A stretch of 64,000 nucleotides of DNA from Nocardiopsis mwathae (GTDB taxonomy: Bacteria > Actinomycetota > Actinomycetes > Streptosporangiales > Streptosporangiaceae): positions 5,766,001 to 5,830,000 of the forward strand of contig NZ_JACHDS010000001.1 of the NCBI RefSeq assembly GCF_014201195.1, in the 5' to 3' direction. The translations under genes were made by a program, and so were the position numbers. The notes beneath the pieces were generated by a model. It was not told where the DNA came from. It saw nothing but the letters and a program-made list of their open reading frames with translations, and did no database searches. How positions within the stretch are numbered: position 1 is the stretch's first letter; each line of letters starts with the position of its first letter. This document shows, one piece after another, positions 38,960 to 49,112 of this stretch.

Positions 38960-40332
38960 TGGCCATCCCGCCGGAAGCCGCGGGCGTCGGCGCGGTGCTG
39001 GCCGCCGAGCCCGGGCTGGACGCGTTCGGCGGTGATCCCTGGTGGATCATCCTGATCAAGGCGCTCGCCATCTTCGTGTTCCTGATGGTCTGCGTGCTGA
39101 TGATGATCATGGCCGACCGCAAGGTCATGGGCCGCATGCAGCAGCGTCACGGTCCCAACCGGTTCGGCCCTTGGGGGCTGCTGCAGTCCCTGGCCGACGG
39201 CATCAAGCTCTCCCTCAAGGAGGATCTGATCCCCCGGGGCGTGGACCGGGCCCTCTACATCGCCGCGCCGATGATCGCCGCCGTCCCCGCCTTCATCGCC
39301 TTCTCGGTGATCCCGGTCGGTGGCGAGGTCACCATGTTCGGCGTCCAGACCCAACTGCAGCTCACCGACCTTCCGATCGCGGCGCTGGTGGTGCTGGCGA
39401 CCGCCGCCGTCGGCGTCTACGGCATCGTGCTCGGCGGCTGGGCCTCCCAGTCGCCCTACGCCCTGCTCGGCGGCCTGCGTGCCTCGGCCCAGGTCATCAG
39501 CTACGAGATCGCGATGGCCCTGTCGTTCGTGGCGGTGTTCATGTACGCCGGGACGCTGACCACCTCGGGCATCGTCGACGCGCAGCGGCCGGTGTGGTTC
39601 GCGGTCATCCTGCTCCCGTCGTTCCTCATCTACCTGGTCACCATGGTCGGCGAGACCAACCGGCTGCCCTTCGACCTCGCGGAGGGCGAGGGCGAGCTGG
39701 TCGGCGGCTTCATGACCGAGTACGGGTCGATGAAGTTCATCATGTTCTTCCTGGCCGAGTACGTGAACATGGTGACCGTCGCCGCGATCTCGGTGACCTT
39801 CTTCCTCGGTGGCTACCTCGCACCCTGGCCCATCACCGCCTTCTGGCCCGGCGCCAACGAGGGCTGGTGGCCGGCGCTGTGGTGGCTGCTGAAGTTCATG
39901 GGCGTCATGTTCCTCTTCATCTGGATCCGCGGCACCCTGCCCCGCATCCGCTACGACCAGCTCATGCAGCTCGGCTGGAAGATCCTCATCCCCGTGCAGC
40001 TGGTCTGGATCACCGCGCTCGCCGTCATCCGCGTCATGGACAACGAGGGCGCCCCGCTGTGGGCGACCGTCGGTGTGGGCGTCGCCTTCGCCGCACTGTT
40101 CACCGCCTCGGCCTACGCCATGGTGCGGTCCGCGAGGCGGCGGCGCGCCGAAGAGGAAGCCGAACACCACGAGGAGGTGCGGCGGATGCGCGAGGACGCC
40201 TCCTACGGCGGGTTCCCCGTGCCCCCGCAGAACCTGCCGCACTACGGCAGCAGCGTGCCCGCGGAGGGGCCGCGGACCGCCCCGACTCCACCGAACCGAG
40301 CCGAGAAGCGTGAGGAGGTTACCGGTGCTTGA
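38959..40332 (+). CDS. nuoH: NADH-quinone oxidoreductase subunit H
   Basis: Membrane subunit forming the quinone entry channel. The 457-residue protein has about eight helices and the conserved acidic loop [24 protein letters not shown], as well as [22 protein letters not shown]. The last 70 residues are a charged cytoplasmic tail ([18 protein letters not shown] and a Pro-rich end) longer than in E. coli. ATG 38959 is chosen; the preceding GTG is in frame. It overlaps nuoI by eight bases. Confidence 0.96.
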   Translation: MAIPPEAAGVGAVLAAEPGLDAFGGDPWWIILIKALAIFVFLMVCVLMMIMADRKVMGRMQQRHGPNRFGPWGLLQSLADGIKLSLKEDLIPRGVDRALYIAAPMIAAVPAFIAFSVIPVGGEVTMFGVQTQLQLTDLPIAALVVLATAAVGVYGIVLGGWASQSPYALLGGLRASAQVISYEIAMALSFVAVFMYAGTLTTSGIVDAQRPVWFAVILLPSFLIYLVTMVGETNRLPFDLAEGEGELVGGFMTEYGSMKFIMFFLAEYVNMVTVAAISVTFFLGGYLAPWPITAFWPGANEGWWPALWWLLKFMGVMFLFIWIRGTLPRIRYDQLMQLGWKILIPVQLVWITALAVIRVMDNEGAPLWATVGVGVAFAALFTASAYAMVRSARRRRAEEEAEHHEEVRRMREDASYGGFPVPPQNLPHYGSSVPAEGPRTAPTPPNRAEKREEVTGA

Positions 40333-40873
40333 TTTCCTCAACCCCGTCAAGGGGTTCGGCGTCACCTTCCACACCATGTTCACGAAGGTGCCGACCATCG
40401 AGTATCCCGAGGTGAAGCGCCCGACGGCGCCCCGCTTCCACGGGCGGCACCAGCTGAACCGCTGGCCCGACGGGCTGGAGAAGTGCATCGGCTGCGAGCT
40501 GTGTGCCTGGGCCTGCCCGGCCGATGCGATCTACGTGGAGGGCGGCGACAACACCGAGGACGCCAGGTACTCGCCCGGCGAGCGGTACGGCAAGGTGTAC
40601 CAGATCAACTATCTGCGGTGCATCCTGTGCGGTCTGTGCGTCGAAGCGTGCCCCACCCGGGCACTGACCATGACCAACGAGTACGAGCTCGCCGACGACA
40701 ACCGCGAGAGCCTCATCTGGACCAAGGAGCAGCTGCTGGCGCCGCTGCGCGAGGGAATGGAGGCGCCGCCGCACCCCATGCGGCTCGGTGACACCGAGGA
40801 GGACTACTACCGGTCCGGAAACAGCGTGTCCCGCGACATCGAGGTCGAGAACGACGGCGAGGCGGTCCGGTGA
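40325..40873 (+). CDS. nuoI: NADH-quinone oxidoreductase subunit I
   Basis: Carries two [4Fe-4S] clusters (N6a and N6b). In the 182-residue protein both ferredoxin motifs are intact: [12 protein letters not shown] and [12 protein letters not shown]. The N-terminal amphipathic helix ([16 protein letters not shown]) sits on the membrane. GTG 40325 has GAGGAGG five bases upstream inside the end of nuoH. Confidence 0.97.
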   Translation: MLDFLNPVKGFGVTFHTMFTKVPTIEYPEVKRPTAPRFHGRHQLNRWPDGLEKCIGCELCAWACPADAIYVEGGDNTEDARYSPGERYGKVYQINYLRCILCGLCVEACPTRALTMTNEYELADDNRESLIWTKEQLLAPLREGMEAPPHPMRLGDTEEDYYRSGNSVSRDIEVENDGEAVR

Positions 40874-41808
40874 CACCGCAGCCCGCGACCCCCGCGACCC
40901 CCGTCGACGCGCTCACCCTGGCCGCCCCCATCTCCACCGCGGAGGCCACGACGTTCTGGCTGCTGGGCGCCGTGGTGGTGCTCGGCGCGCTCGGCGTGGT
41001 GTTCTGCCGCAAGGCCGTCCACTCCGCGGTGATGATGGCCGTCGTCATGCTGGGGCTGGCCGTCTTCTACGGCATCAACCAGGCGCCGTTCCTGATGGTG
41101 GTGCAGATCGTCGTCTACACCGGCGCGGTGCTGATGCTGTTCCTGTTCGTGCTGATGCTCGTCGGCGTCAGCTCGGCCGACTCCCTCGTCGAGACGATCC
41201 GCGGGCAGCGGCTGCTGACCGCGTTCGTCGCACTCGGCTTCCTCGGCTCGCTGTCCCTGGGGCTGACCCGCATCGTCACCGGCGACCCCGTCGGCATGGA
41301 CGAGGGGGTCGCCGCCGCGGGCGGCAGCATCCCGTGGATCGCCGGAGAGGTCATCTACCGCTACATCATCGCCTTCGAGGCCACCGGGGCGCTGCTCATC
41401 ACCTCGGTGCTCGGCGCCCTGGTCCTGGCGCACGTCACCAAGTTGAGGAAGCGCCGCACCCAGAAGGAGATCTCCCGGGAGCGGATCCGGGGCGACCACC
41501 CCACGCCGCTGCCCGGCCCCGGCACCTACGCCCGGCACAACGCGATCGACATGCCGGCGCTGCTGCCCGACGGGTCGGTGGCCCGGCTCTCCCTCAACCC
41601 CGTGCTGCTGGCGCGCGACCCCGAACTCCAGTCGGGGGTGCCCACGGACGTGCGGATGGGCATCGAGCCGGAGCCCGGCGGGGCGTCGTCGACGGCCTGG
41701 GCCAAGGAGAGCCACGAGCCGGGTGAGGCGGGCCCCGATGCCGGGGCCGAGGACGCCGAGGCCGACCGCGACGAGGACGGCCAGGACGGGCAGGGGGCCA
41801 ACCGCTGA
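40870..41808 (+). CDS. nuoJ: NADH-quinone oxidoreductase subunit J
   Basis: Membrane subunit with five helices; helix 3 ([23 protein letters not shown]) contains the flexible bulge region important in coupling. At 312 residues it is much longer than E. coli NuoJ (about 184); the extra 120 residues form a polar, acidic cytoplasmic tail after [16 protein letters not shown] 40870 overlaps nuoI. Confidence 0.94.
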   Translation: MTPQPATPATPVDALTLAAPISTAEATTFWLLGAVVVLGALGVVFCRKAVHSAVMMAVVMLGLAVFYGINQAPFLMVVQIVVYTGAVLMLFLFVLMLVGVSSADSLVETIRGQRLLTAFVALGFLGSLSLGLTRIVTGDPVGMDEGVAAAGGSIPWIAGEVIYRYIIAFEATGALLITSVLGALVLAHVTKLRKRRTQKEISRERIRGDHPTPLPGPGTYARHNAIDMPALLPDGSVARLSLNPVLLARDPELQSGVPTDVRMGIEPEPGGASSTAWAKESHEPGEAGPDAGAEDAEADRDEDGQDGQGANR

Positions 41809-42107
41809 TGGACCCGATGAACTACATCGCCCTCGCGGCGATCGTCTTCACGATCGGCGCCGTCGGGGTCCTCATCCGACGCAACGCGATCATCCTCTTC
41901 ATGTGCGTCGAGCTCATGCTCAACGCCTGCAACCTGGCGTTCGTCGCCTTCGCGCGGCTGCACGGCGACATCGGCGGCCAGGTCATCGCGTTCTTCGTGA
42001 TGGTCGTGGCAGCGGCCGAGGTCGTCGTCGGGCTGGCCATCATCATGCAGATCTTCCGGACCCGCAGGTCGGCATCGGTCGACGACGCCAACCTGCTCAA
42101 GAACTAG
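41808..42107 (+). CDS. nuoK: NADH-quinone oxidoreductase subunit K
   Basis: Small antiporter-type subunit of 99 residues with three helices. The conserved membrane glutamates are present in [19 protein letters not shown] and [22 protein letters not shown] 41808 overlaps the nuoJ stop; ATG 41817 could also serve. Eight bases separate it from nuoL. Confidence 0.95.
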   Translation: MDPMNYIALAAIVFTIGAVGVLIRRNAIILFMCVELMLNACNLAFVAFARLHGDIGGQVIAFFVMVVAAAEVVVGLAIIMQIFRTRRSASVDDANLLKN

Positions 42108-42115
42108 AAGGCGAC

Positions 42116-44062
42116 GTGGCTGTGTCCGACATCTTCCTCGCCGCCGAACCGGTGGTCACAACGGAGGCCGGCGGGGCGATCATGTCCAACGCCTGGCTGC
42201 TCATCGCCCTGCCCCTGCTGGGGGCGGCCGTCCTACTGCTCGGCGGGCGGCGCACCAACGGCTGGGGCCACGGGGTCGCGGTCGTGCTGCCCCTGGCGGC
42301 CTTCGCGTGGGCCGTCCTTCTCCTCGTCGAGCTGCTGGGGATGGCGCCCCACGAGCGCAGCGTCTCGGTGCCGGTGTACACGTGGTTCTCGGCCGGCGGG
42401 TTCAGCGCGGACGTGACCCTCCTGATCGACCCGCTGTCGGTCAGCTTCGCCCTGCTGGTGACCGGCGTCGGCTCCCTCATCCACATCTACTCCGTGGGCT
42501 ACATGGCCCACGACGAGAACCGGCGGCTGTTCTTCGCCTACCTGAACCTGTTCGTCGCGGCCATGCTGGTGCTGGTCCTGGCCGACAACTTCGTGCTGCT
42601 CTTCCTCGGCTGGGAGGGCGTCGGCCTGGCGTCCTACCTGCTCATCGGGTTCTGGCAGCACAAGCCGTCGGCGGCCGTCGCGGCCAAGAAGGCGTTCCTG
42701 GTCAACCGTGTCGGCGACCTCGGGCTGCTCATCGCGATCATGCTGATGTTCGCCACGTTCGGCACGGTCGCCTTCAGCGGGGTCCTCGGCGCCGCCGACC
42801 AGGCCGGGCAGGGCGTGCTCACCGCCATCGGACTGCTCCTGCTGCTCGGGGCATGCGGCAAGTCGGCCCAGCTCCCGCTGCAGTCCTGGCTGCTGGACGC
42901 GATGGAGGGCCCCACCCCGGTCTCCGCGCTCATCCACGCCGCGACCATGGTGACCGCCGGCGTCTACCTCATCGTCCGGGCCGGGCCGATCTTCGAGGCC
43001 GCGCCGACCGCACAGCTGGCCGTCGCCATCGTCGGCGCCGCCACCCTGCTCGCCGGCGCGATCATCGGGTGTGCCAAGGACGACATCAAGAAGGCGCTGG
43101 CCGGATCCACCATGAGCCAGATCGGCTACATGACGCTGGCCGCCGGACTCGGCCCGATCGGCTATGCCGCGGCCATCGCCCACCTGATGACGCACGGCTT
43201 CTTCAAGGCCGGGCTGTTCCTCGGCGCCGGGTCGGTCATGCACGGCATGAACGACGAGGTCGACATGCGCCGCTACGGCGGATTGCGGCGGCACATGCCG
43301 ATCACCTTCGTCACGTTCGGTCTGGGCTACCTCGCCATCATCGGGGTCCCGCTGCTGTCGGGGTGGTGGACCAAGGAGGGGATCATCCAGGCCGCGTTCG
43401 AGTACCCCGGCGTGGCCGGGCAGCTGCTGGGCACGGCCACCCTGCTCGGTGCCGGGCTGACCGCGTTCTACATGTCGCGGATCATGTTCATGACCTTCCT
43501 CGGGGAGAAGCGCTGGGCGGAGGACGCCCACCCGCACGAGTCGCCGATGTCCATGACCGCGCCGATGATCGTGCTGGCCGTCGGGTCCGTGGCCCTGGGC
43601 GCGCTGCTGGTCGTCGGCCACACCTTCGCCGACTTCCTCGCCCCCGCCATCGGCGCGGAGGTGCACGCCTTCGACTTCGCCCACATGGTGCTCAGCCCCT
43701 ACTCGCTGATCGCCCTGGCGGTGCTGGCCGCCGGTGTCGCCCTGGCCTGGTGGCGCTACGTCAAGGCCCCGGTCCCGCTCACCGCCCCGCGCGGCAACGT
43801 ACTGACCGTCGCCGCACGCAACGAGCTCTACGGCAACACCATCAACGAGGGGCTGTTCATGCGTCCCGGCCGGGTGTTGGCCGCCGGGCTCGACGTCTTC
43901 GACCGGGCGGTCGTCGACGGAACGGTCAACGGTGTCGGCACGACCGTCCGCGACAGCTCCACGGGGCTGCGCACCACACAGACCGGGTTCGCCCGCACCT
44001 ACGCGCTGACGATGCTGCTCGGTGCCGCCATCGTCGTCGCAATGCTGGCTGTGAGGATCTAA
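42116..44062 (+). CDS. nuoL: NADH-quinone oxidoreductase subunit L
   Basis: Antiporter-like proton-pumping subunit at the tip of the membrane arm. The 648-residue protein has about 16 helices, the Glu/Lys pumping residues in [17 protein letters not shown] and [21 protein letters not shown], and the long lateral helix region near the C-terminus ([24 protein letters not shown]). GTG 42116 follows AAGG at short spacing; GTG 42122 is the alternative. Confidence 0.96.
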   Translation: MAVSDIFLAAEPVVTTEAGGAIMSNAWLLIALPLLGAAVLLLGGRRTNGWGHGVAVVLPLAAFAWAVLLLVELLGMAPHERSVSVPVYTWFSAGGFSADVTLLIDPLSVSFALLVTGVGSLIHIYSVGYMAHDENRRLFFAYLNLFVAAMLVLVLADNFVLLFLGWEGVGLASYLLIGFWQHKPSAAVAAKKAFLVNRVGDLGLLIAIMLMFATFGTVAFSGVLGAADQAGQGVLTAIGLLLLLGACGKSAQLPLQSWLLDAMEGPTPVSALIHAATMVTAGVYLIVRAGPIFEAAPTAQLAVAIVGAATLLAGAIIGCAKDDIKKALAGSTMSQIGYMTLAAGLGPIGYAAAIAHLMTHGFFKAGLFLGAGSVMHGMNDEVDMRRYGGLRRHMPITFVTFGLGYLAIIGVPLLSGWWTKEGIIQAAFEYPGVAGQLLGTATLLGAGLTAFYMSRIMFMTFLGEKRWAEDAHPHESPMSMTAPMIVLAVGSVALGALLVVGHTFADFLAPAIGAEVHAFDFAHMVLSPYSLIALAVLAAGVALAWWRYVKAPVPLTAPRGNVLTVAARNELYGNTINEGLFMRPGRVLAAGLDVFDRAVVDGTVNGVGTTVRDSSTGLRTTQTGFARTYALTMLLGAAIVVAMLAVRI

Positions 44063-45622
44063 ATGACCGATATCCCCTGGCTCACCCTGGCCATCGCGCT
44101 GCCCGCCCTGGGCGGCCTGGCCATCGCGCTGCTGCCGCGTGAGCGGACCGAGACCGCCAAGCGGGTGGCGCTCGGCGTCGCGCTCGCCACGCTGCTGCTG
44201 CTGGTGGCGATGGCCTCCCGGTTCGACGTGTCGAGCACGCAGCGGCTGCAGTTCACCGAGGTCCACCCGTGGATCCCGCAGTTCGGGGTCTCCTATGCGG
44301 TGGGCGTCGACGGCATCGCGCTGGTGCTCATCCTGATGTCGGCGCTGCTGGTCCCGCTGGTCGTGCTGGCCGCCTGGCGCGAGAACGACGACAGGGACGA
44401 CGGAGGCAAGGGCTACTTCGCGCTGATCCTGCTCCTCGAAGCGATGATGATCGGGGTCTTCGCCGCCACCGACGTCTTCCTCTTCTACGTCTTCTTCGAG
44501 GCCATGCTCATCCCGGTCTACTTCATGATCGGACGCTACGGGCGCGGCGCGGACCGGCGCCGCGCCGCGGTGAAATTCCTGCTCTACAGCCTGCTGGGCG
44601 GGCTGCTGATGCTGGTCGCGGTCATCGGCGTCTACGTCTACGGCGGCACCTTCCTCTGGAGCGACCTGGTCGAGCCGGGCAGCGGGCTGGCCGCCGTCGA
44701 CACGGATGTGGCGCGCTGGCTGTTCCTCGGCTTCTTCGTCGCCTTCGCCATCAAGGCGCCGATGTGGCCGGTGCACACCTGGCTGCCCGCCGCGGCCGGG
44801 TCCTCCCGGCCGGGGACCGCGGTGCTGCTGGTGGGCGTGCTGGACAAGGTCGGCACCTACGGCATGCTGCGCTACTGCCTGGAGCTGTTCCCCGGTGCGG
44901 CCTCCTGGTTCGTCTGGCCGGTGGTGGCGCTCAGCCTGATCAGCATCGTCTACGGCGCGATCCTCGCGGTCGCGCAGAGCGACATGATGCGCCTGATCGC
45001 CTACACCTCGATCTCCCACTTCGGGTTCATCACCCTGGGCATCTTCGCGATGACCACGCAGGCGCAGTCCGGGGCGGCGCTGTACATGGTCAACCACGGG
45101 TTCGCCACCGGCGCGCTCTTCCTCATCGTCGGGTTCCTCATCGCCCGGCGGGGGTCCTCGGCCATCGCCGACTACCGCGGGGTGCGCACCACCGCGCCGC
45201 TGCTGGCGGGGACGTTCCTGGTGGCCGGGCTCGCCGGGCTCTCCCTGCCCGGCCTGGCCCCGTTCGTCAGCGAGTTCCTGGTCTTCATCGGCACGTTCAT
45301 GTTCCACCCCGTCCCGGCCGTCATCGCCACGGCCGGAACCGTGCTGGCCGCCCTCTACATCCTGTGGATGTACCAGCGGACCATGACCGGCCCCCTGCCC
45401 GAGTCGCACGGCCGCCTGCCCGACCTGTCCCTCCGCGAGGTGTGGGTGGTCGGACCGCTCATCGCGGTCATCGTGCTCTTCGGCCTCTACCCCCAGCCGC
45501 TGCTGGACGCCATCAACCCCGCCGTGGAGCAGACCATGCAACAGATCGACGCCACCGACCCCGCACCGGCGCTGGACACCGCCGGTGAGGTGCCCGGTGG
45601 GCAGGAAGGAGCCGACGAGTGA
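44063..45622 (+). CDS. nuoM: NADH-quinone oxidoreductase subunit M
   Basis: Second antiporter-like subunit, 519 residues and about 14 helices. FFEAMLIPVYFMIGRYG carries the key Glu, KAPMWPVHTWLPAA the key Lys-containing helix, and QSDMMRLIAYTSISHFGFI the broken-helix region. Starts immediately after the nuoL stop. Confidence 0.96.
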   Translation: MTDIPWLTLAIALPALGGLAIALLPRERTETAKRVALGVALATLLLLVAMASRFDVSSTQRLQFTEVHPWIPQFGVSYAVGVDGIALVLILMSALLVPLVVLAAWRENDDRDDGGKGYFALILLLEAMMIGVFAATDVFLFYVFFEAMLIPVYFMIGRYGRGADRRRAAVKFLLYSLLGGLLMLVAVIGVYVYGGTFLWSDLVEPGSGLAAVDTDVARWLFLGFFVAFAIKAPMWPVHTWLPAAAGSSRPGTAVLLVGVLDKVGTYGMLRYCLELFPGAASWFVWPVVALSLISIVYGAILAVAQSDMMRLIAYTSISHFGFITLGIFAMTTQAQSGAALYMVNHGFATGALFLIVGFLIARRGSSAIADYRGVRTTAPLLAGTFLVAGLAGLSLPGLAPFVSEFLVFIGTFMFHPVPAVIATAGTVLAALYILWMYQRTMTGPLPESHGRLPDLSLREVWVVGPLIAVIVLFGLYPQPLLDAINPAVEQTMQQIDATDPAPALDTAGEVPGGQEGADE

Positions 45623-47283
45623 TCGCCCCGATGGTCTCGGCGCCCGCTGCGGTCCTCGCCGCACCGGTCATCACCGAAGAGGCCCCAAGAATCGACTACT
45701 GGCTGCTCTCCCCGATGCTGGTGATCTTCGCCGCGGGGGTGATCGGCGTGCTGGTCGAGGCGTTCGCCCCCAAGGAGCGGCGCAGGGCGATCCAGCTCGG
45801 CCTCACCATGGCCTCGGTGCTGGGCGCGTTCGTGCTGGCCGTCCTGCTGATCGGGGAGATACCGGCCGGGGAGGCCGGAACCACGGTGGCGCTGGGCAGC
45901 GTGGCCATCGACCGCGTCTCGCTGTTCCTGCAGGGCACGATCCTGGTGCTCGCGTTCGTCAGCCTGCTGCTCATCGCCGAGAACCGGCACTCCGAGGCCG
46001 CGTTCGCCGCCCAGGCCGCCGCGGTGCCCGGCAGCGAGGAGGAGCGCGGGCACATCCTCGCCGGGTCCCGGCACACCGAGGTCTACCCCCTGGTGCTGTT
46101 CGCGGTCCTGGGCATGATGCTGTTCACCTCGGCCAACGACTTCCTCACCCTGTTCGTCGCGCTGGAGGTCATGAGCCTCCCGCTGTACCTGCTGTGCGGA
46201 CTGGCGCGCACCCGCCGCCTGTTCTCCCAGGAGGCGGCGGTCAAGTACTTCCTGCTCGGGGCGTTCTCCTCGGCGTTCTTCCTGTTCGGCATCGCGCTGG
46301 TGTACGGCTACGCGGGCGCGGTCAACTTCGCCGATGTGCACGCCGCCATCGAAGCGGGCGGCGCCGACGTGTTCGCCGACCCCGAGTCCGCCCAGCCGCT
46401 GCTGCTCGCCGGCATCGCGCTGATCGCCGTCGGGCTGCTCTTCAAGGTCGGCGCGGTACCGTTCCACAGCTGGAAGCCCGACGTCTACCAGGGCGCGCCC
46501 ACACCGGTCACCGCACTCATGGCCTCCTGCACCCTGGTCGCCGCCTTCGGTGCGCTGCTGCGGGTGTTCCTCGTGGCGTTCGGCGCGTCGGTGGCCGACT
46601 GGCGCCCGATGCTGTGGGTCGTGGCGATCCTCACCATGGTGCTGGCCGCCGTCATCGCGGTCACCCAGCGGGACATCAAGCGGCTGCTGGCCTACTCCTC
46701 GGTGGTGCACGCCGGGTTCGTGCTGACCGCCGTCGTGGCGGCCAGCCCCGAAGGCATGGCCGGCGCCATGTTCTACCTCGCCGCCTACGGCTTCACCACC
46801 ATCGGCGCGTTCGCCGTGGTGACCCTGGTGCGCACGCACGAGAACGGGCCCGAGGCCGGGGAGCTGACCCGGTGGGCCGGGCTCGGCCGCACCTCTCCGC
46901 TGCTGGCCGGGTCGCTTGCGCTGTTCCTGCTGGCCTTCGCCGGCATCCCGCTGACCAGCGGGTTCATCGGCAAGTTCGCGGTGTTCCAGGCGGCCATGGC
47001 GGCCGGCGCCACCCCGCTGGTGGTCGTCGGTGTGCTGAGCAGCGCCGTGACCGCGTTCTTCTATGTGCGGATCATCGTGCTGATGTTCTTCGCCGAACCG
47101 GCGGCCGAAGCGCCCACCGTGATCCGGGCCGGGGCCTTCACCGGTTCGGCCATCGCCGTCGGGGTCGCCGCCACCCTGGTGCTGGGCGTCTTTCCGGCGC
47201 CGCTGCTCGACCACCTCTACCCGCCGGACGGGGCGGGCATGGAAGTGCAGGCCGTTGTGCAGGCCAGCGGGTTCGCTCGGTAG
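45619..47283 (+). CDS. nuoN: NADH-quinone oxidoreductase subunit N
   Basis: Third antiporter-like subunit, 554 residues. Conserved parts are VALEVMSLPLYLLCGL (Glu), KVGAVPFHSWKPDVYQGAPTPVTALM and TQRDIKRLLAYSSVVHAGFVL. An inserted hydrophilic loop (residues about 130-155, around VPGSEEERGHI) is longer than in E. coli. It ends the 14-gene nuo cluster; the polyprenyl synthase follows after 135 bases. Confidence 0.96.
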   Translation: MIAPMVSAPAAVLAAPVITEEAPRIDYWLLSPMLVIFAAGVIGVLVEAFAPKERRRAIQLGLTMASVLGAFVLAVLLIGEIPAGEAGTTVALGSVAIDRVSLFLQGTILVLAFVSLLLIAENRHSEAAFAAQAAAVPGSEEERGHILAGSRHTEVYPLVLFAVLGMMLFTSANDFLTLFVALEVMSLPLYLLCGLARTRRLFSQEAAVKYFLLGAFSSAFFLFGIALVYGYAGAVNFADVHAAIEAGGADVFADPESAQPLLLAGIALIAVGLLFKVGAVPFHSWKPDVYQGAPTPVTALMASCTLVAAFGALLRVFLVAFGASVADWRPMLWVVAILTMVLAAVIAVTQRDIKRLLAYSSVVHAGFVLTAVVAASPEGMAGAMFYLAAYGFTTIGAFAVVTLVRTHENGPEAGELTRWAGLGRTSPLLAGSLALFLLAFAGIPLTSGFIGKFAVFQAAMAAGATPLVVVGVLSSAVTAFFYVRIIVLMFFAEPAAEAPTVIRAGAFTGSAIAVGVAATLVLGVFPAPLLDHLYPPDGAGMEVQAVVQASGFAR

Positions 47284-47325
47284 CCGAGAGAGCTCGGTGG
47301 GTGGCTTTGGCTGTTCATTCGCCGT

Positions 47326-47344
47326 CGGATAACTTGGCTATCCG
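47326..47344. promoter_or_regulatory. Small inverted repeat between nuoN and the polyprenyl synthase gene
   Basis: CGGATA and TATCCG flank ACTTGGC. It could be an operator or the base of a leader structure; no family is recognised. Confidence 0.3.
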
Positions 47345-47363
47345 GTCTGTGTTCATCCCGAGA

Positions 47364-47395
47364 GCGCGCGATACGTCCGGTTGGGTATCGCGCGC
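47364..47395 (+). terminator. Hairpin before the polyprenyl synthase gene
   Basis: GCGCGCGATAC (47364-47374) and its exact complement (47385-47395) enclose a 10-base loop, 24 bases before the GTG start. It may attenuate nuo transcription or mask the ribosome site of the next gene. Confidence 0.45.
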
Positions 47396-47418
47396 CCGTT
47401 GACATGTGGAGCTTTCAG

Positions 47419-48423
47419 GTGAGCGGTGCTGTCCCGAGCGGTTTCCTCGCTTTGCCGTCGATCGACGCGACCCTCGCTCGGGAGGTCCAGGAAGGCCTGG
47501 AACAGGTCGAGGAGGTGCTGCGGGAGTCGGTGACCTCCAGCGAACCGATGCTGTACGAGGCCGCCAGCCACCTGCTCGCCGCCGGCGGCAAGCGTTTCCG
47601 GGCCACCCTCGTCCTGCTCGCGGCCCGCTTCGGCGACCCGACCTCCACCGACCTCATCAAGGCCGCCGCCGTGGTCGAGCTCACCCACGTCGCCACCCTC
47701 TACCACGACGACGTGATGGACGAGGCCGAGCTGCGCCGCGGCGAGCCCAGCGCCAACCAGCGGTGGGGCAACACGATCGCCATCCTCACCGGCGACTACG
47801 TGTTCGCCCAGGCCTCGTTGATGCTCGCGGACCTGGGCACCGACGCCGTGCGGATGCAGGCGCGCACCTTCGCCCGGCTGGTTCAGGGGCAGATCCTGGA
47901 GACCTCCGGGCCGCGCGAGGGCACCGAGGCCATGGACCACTACCTGCAGGTCGTCGCCGACAAGACCGCCTCGCTCATCGCCGCCTCGGCCGAGATGGGC
48001 GCCATGTTCGGCAAGGCCGACCCCAAGGTCCAGGACACCATCGCCCGCGCGTGTGAGGCGCTCGGCACGGCATTCCAGCTCTCCGACGACATCCTCGACA
48101 TCGACAGCGAGTCCGTCGAGTCCGGCAAGGTACCCGGCACCGACCTGCGTGAGGGCGTGCTGACCCTGCCCATGTTCCACGTGCTGCGGGGCACCGACCC
48201 GGCCGACGCGCGGCTGCGCGACCTGCTCGGCCGCGAACTCGACGACGCCGAGACCGAGGAGGCGCTGCGCCTGCTGCGCGCCCACCCGGCTATGGACGCG
48301 GCCCGCGCCGACCTGCTCTCCTGGGCGGACCGGGCGCGTGCCGAGCTCGCCACCCTGCCGACGGGCGCGCCGCGCGACGCGTTCGAGGCGCTGTGCGACT
48401 ACGTGGTGGAGCGCACCGGCTGA
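47419..48423 (+). CDS. Polyprenyl diphosphate synthase (menaquinone side chain)
   Basis: Long-chain trans-isoprenyl synthase that would make the C35-C50 tail of menaquinone. The 334-residue protein has the first Asp-rich motif LYHDDVMDEAELRRG (about 94-108) and the second SDDILDIDSE (about 222-231), plus GGKRFRATLVLLAARF near the N-terminus. Small residues upstream of the first motif suggest a long product, but chain length cannot be fixed by eye. GTG 47419 has GGAG seven bases upstream. Position after nuoN, with menG and the reductase on the other side, supports the quinone role. Confidence 0.92.
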   Translation: MSGAVPSGFLALPSIDATLAREVQEGLEQVEEVLRESVTSSEPMLYEAASHLLAAGGKRFRATLVLLAARFGDPTSTDLIKAAAVVELTHVATLYHDDVMDEAELRRGEPSANQRWGNTIAILTGDYVFAQASLMLADLGTDAVRMQARTFARLVQGQILETSGPREGTEAMDHYLQVVADKTASLIAASAEMGAMFGKADPKVQDTIARACEALGTAFQLSDDILDIDSESVESGKVPGTDLREGVLTLPMFHVLRGTDPADARLRDLLGRELDDAETEEALRLLRAHPAMDAARADLLSWADRARAELATLPTGAPRDAFEALCDYVVERTG

Positions 48424-48451
48424 CGGCGCCACCCCGCCCACGAACGCCGAG

Positions 48452-48487
48452 GAACGGCCCGCGCCCCGATCGGGGCGCGGGCCGTTC
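48452..48487. terminator. Perfect 36-base palindromic terminator
   Basis: Eighteen-base arms meet at CGATCG; the outer arm is GAACGGCCCGCG. The same outer stem recurs at 52300-52335 and, shifted, at 5221-5259. Confidence 0.8.
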
Positions 48488-48677
48488 GCACTGTTCGAAC
48501 GGGTCATGTGAGGTCCTGAAAAAGGTAACGGCGCAGTAAGTCCGGCATGGCGGTGGAGGGTCGGGGGAATCGGCACATTGCACACTGGTTGTCCCGCGGC
48601 GGCGCTGTGAGCTGCGCGGATCCGGGAGTCGGGCACCACGGCGTCCGGGGGCAGGCGACACGGGGGAGTGAATCGGT

Positions 48678-49112
48678 GTGACAGCACAGCTAGGCGTTCA
48701 GCACCTCATCGGGCATCGGCTGCTGGACCGGGACGGCGCATGCGTCGGCAAGATCGGCCAGATCTTCTACGACGACCGGACCGACGCGCCGAAATGGGTG
48801 ACGGTCCGCTCCGGGCTGTTCGGCACACGCGAGAACTTCGTTCCGCTCCGCGGCGCGCGGCTGTCCGAGGGCGACCTGCAGGTGCCCTACGCGAAGTCCG
48901 TGATCAAGTCCGCCCCCGGCTTCCAGGTCGAGGCGCACATCTCCATGAAGCAGGAAGACCTCGTCTACGAGCACTACGGCCTGGAACCCGAGGCCCCCGG
49001 TCAACGCGCGGCCGAGCCGATCTGGAGACCCAAGGGCAAGCACGCCCGGCGCCCCGACGTCCCCGCACAGGAGGAGCGCTACCGCGACAGCCGCGGCGGA
49101 GACGCGGCCTGA
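48678..49112 (+). CDS. PRC-barrel domain protein
   Basis: A 144-residue protein whose first 85 residues form a PRC-barrel (LIGHRLLDRDGACVGKIGQIFYDDRTDAPKWVTVRSGLFGTRENFVPL), a small beta-barrel used as an RNA- or protein-binding or stress module. The tail is polar and basic. GTG 48678 is the start. The end overlaps the convergent rarD gene by 34 bases. The role is unknown; stress-related in relatives. Confidence 0.82.
   Translation: MTAQLGVQHLIGHRLLDRDGACVGKIGQIFYDDRTDAPKWVTVRSGLFGTRENFVPLRGARLSEGDLQVPYAKSVIKSAPGFQVEAHISMKQEDLVYEHYGLEPEAPGQRAAEPIWRPKGKHARRPDVPAQEERYRDSRGGDAA

Noticed and set aside
42233-45664. 1143-codon minus-strand open frame over nuoL-nuoM
   Set aside because: Composition is Arg/Gly/Gln/His-rich shadow sequence; the plus strand carries intact nuo genes.
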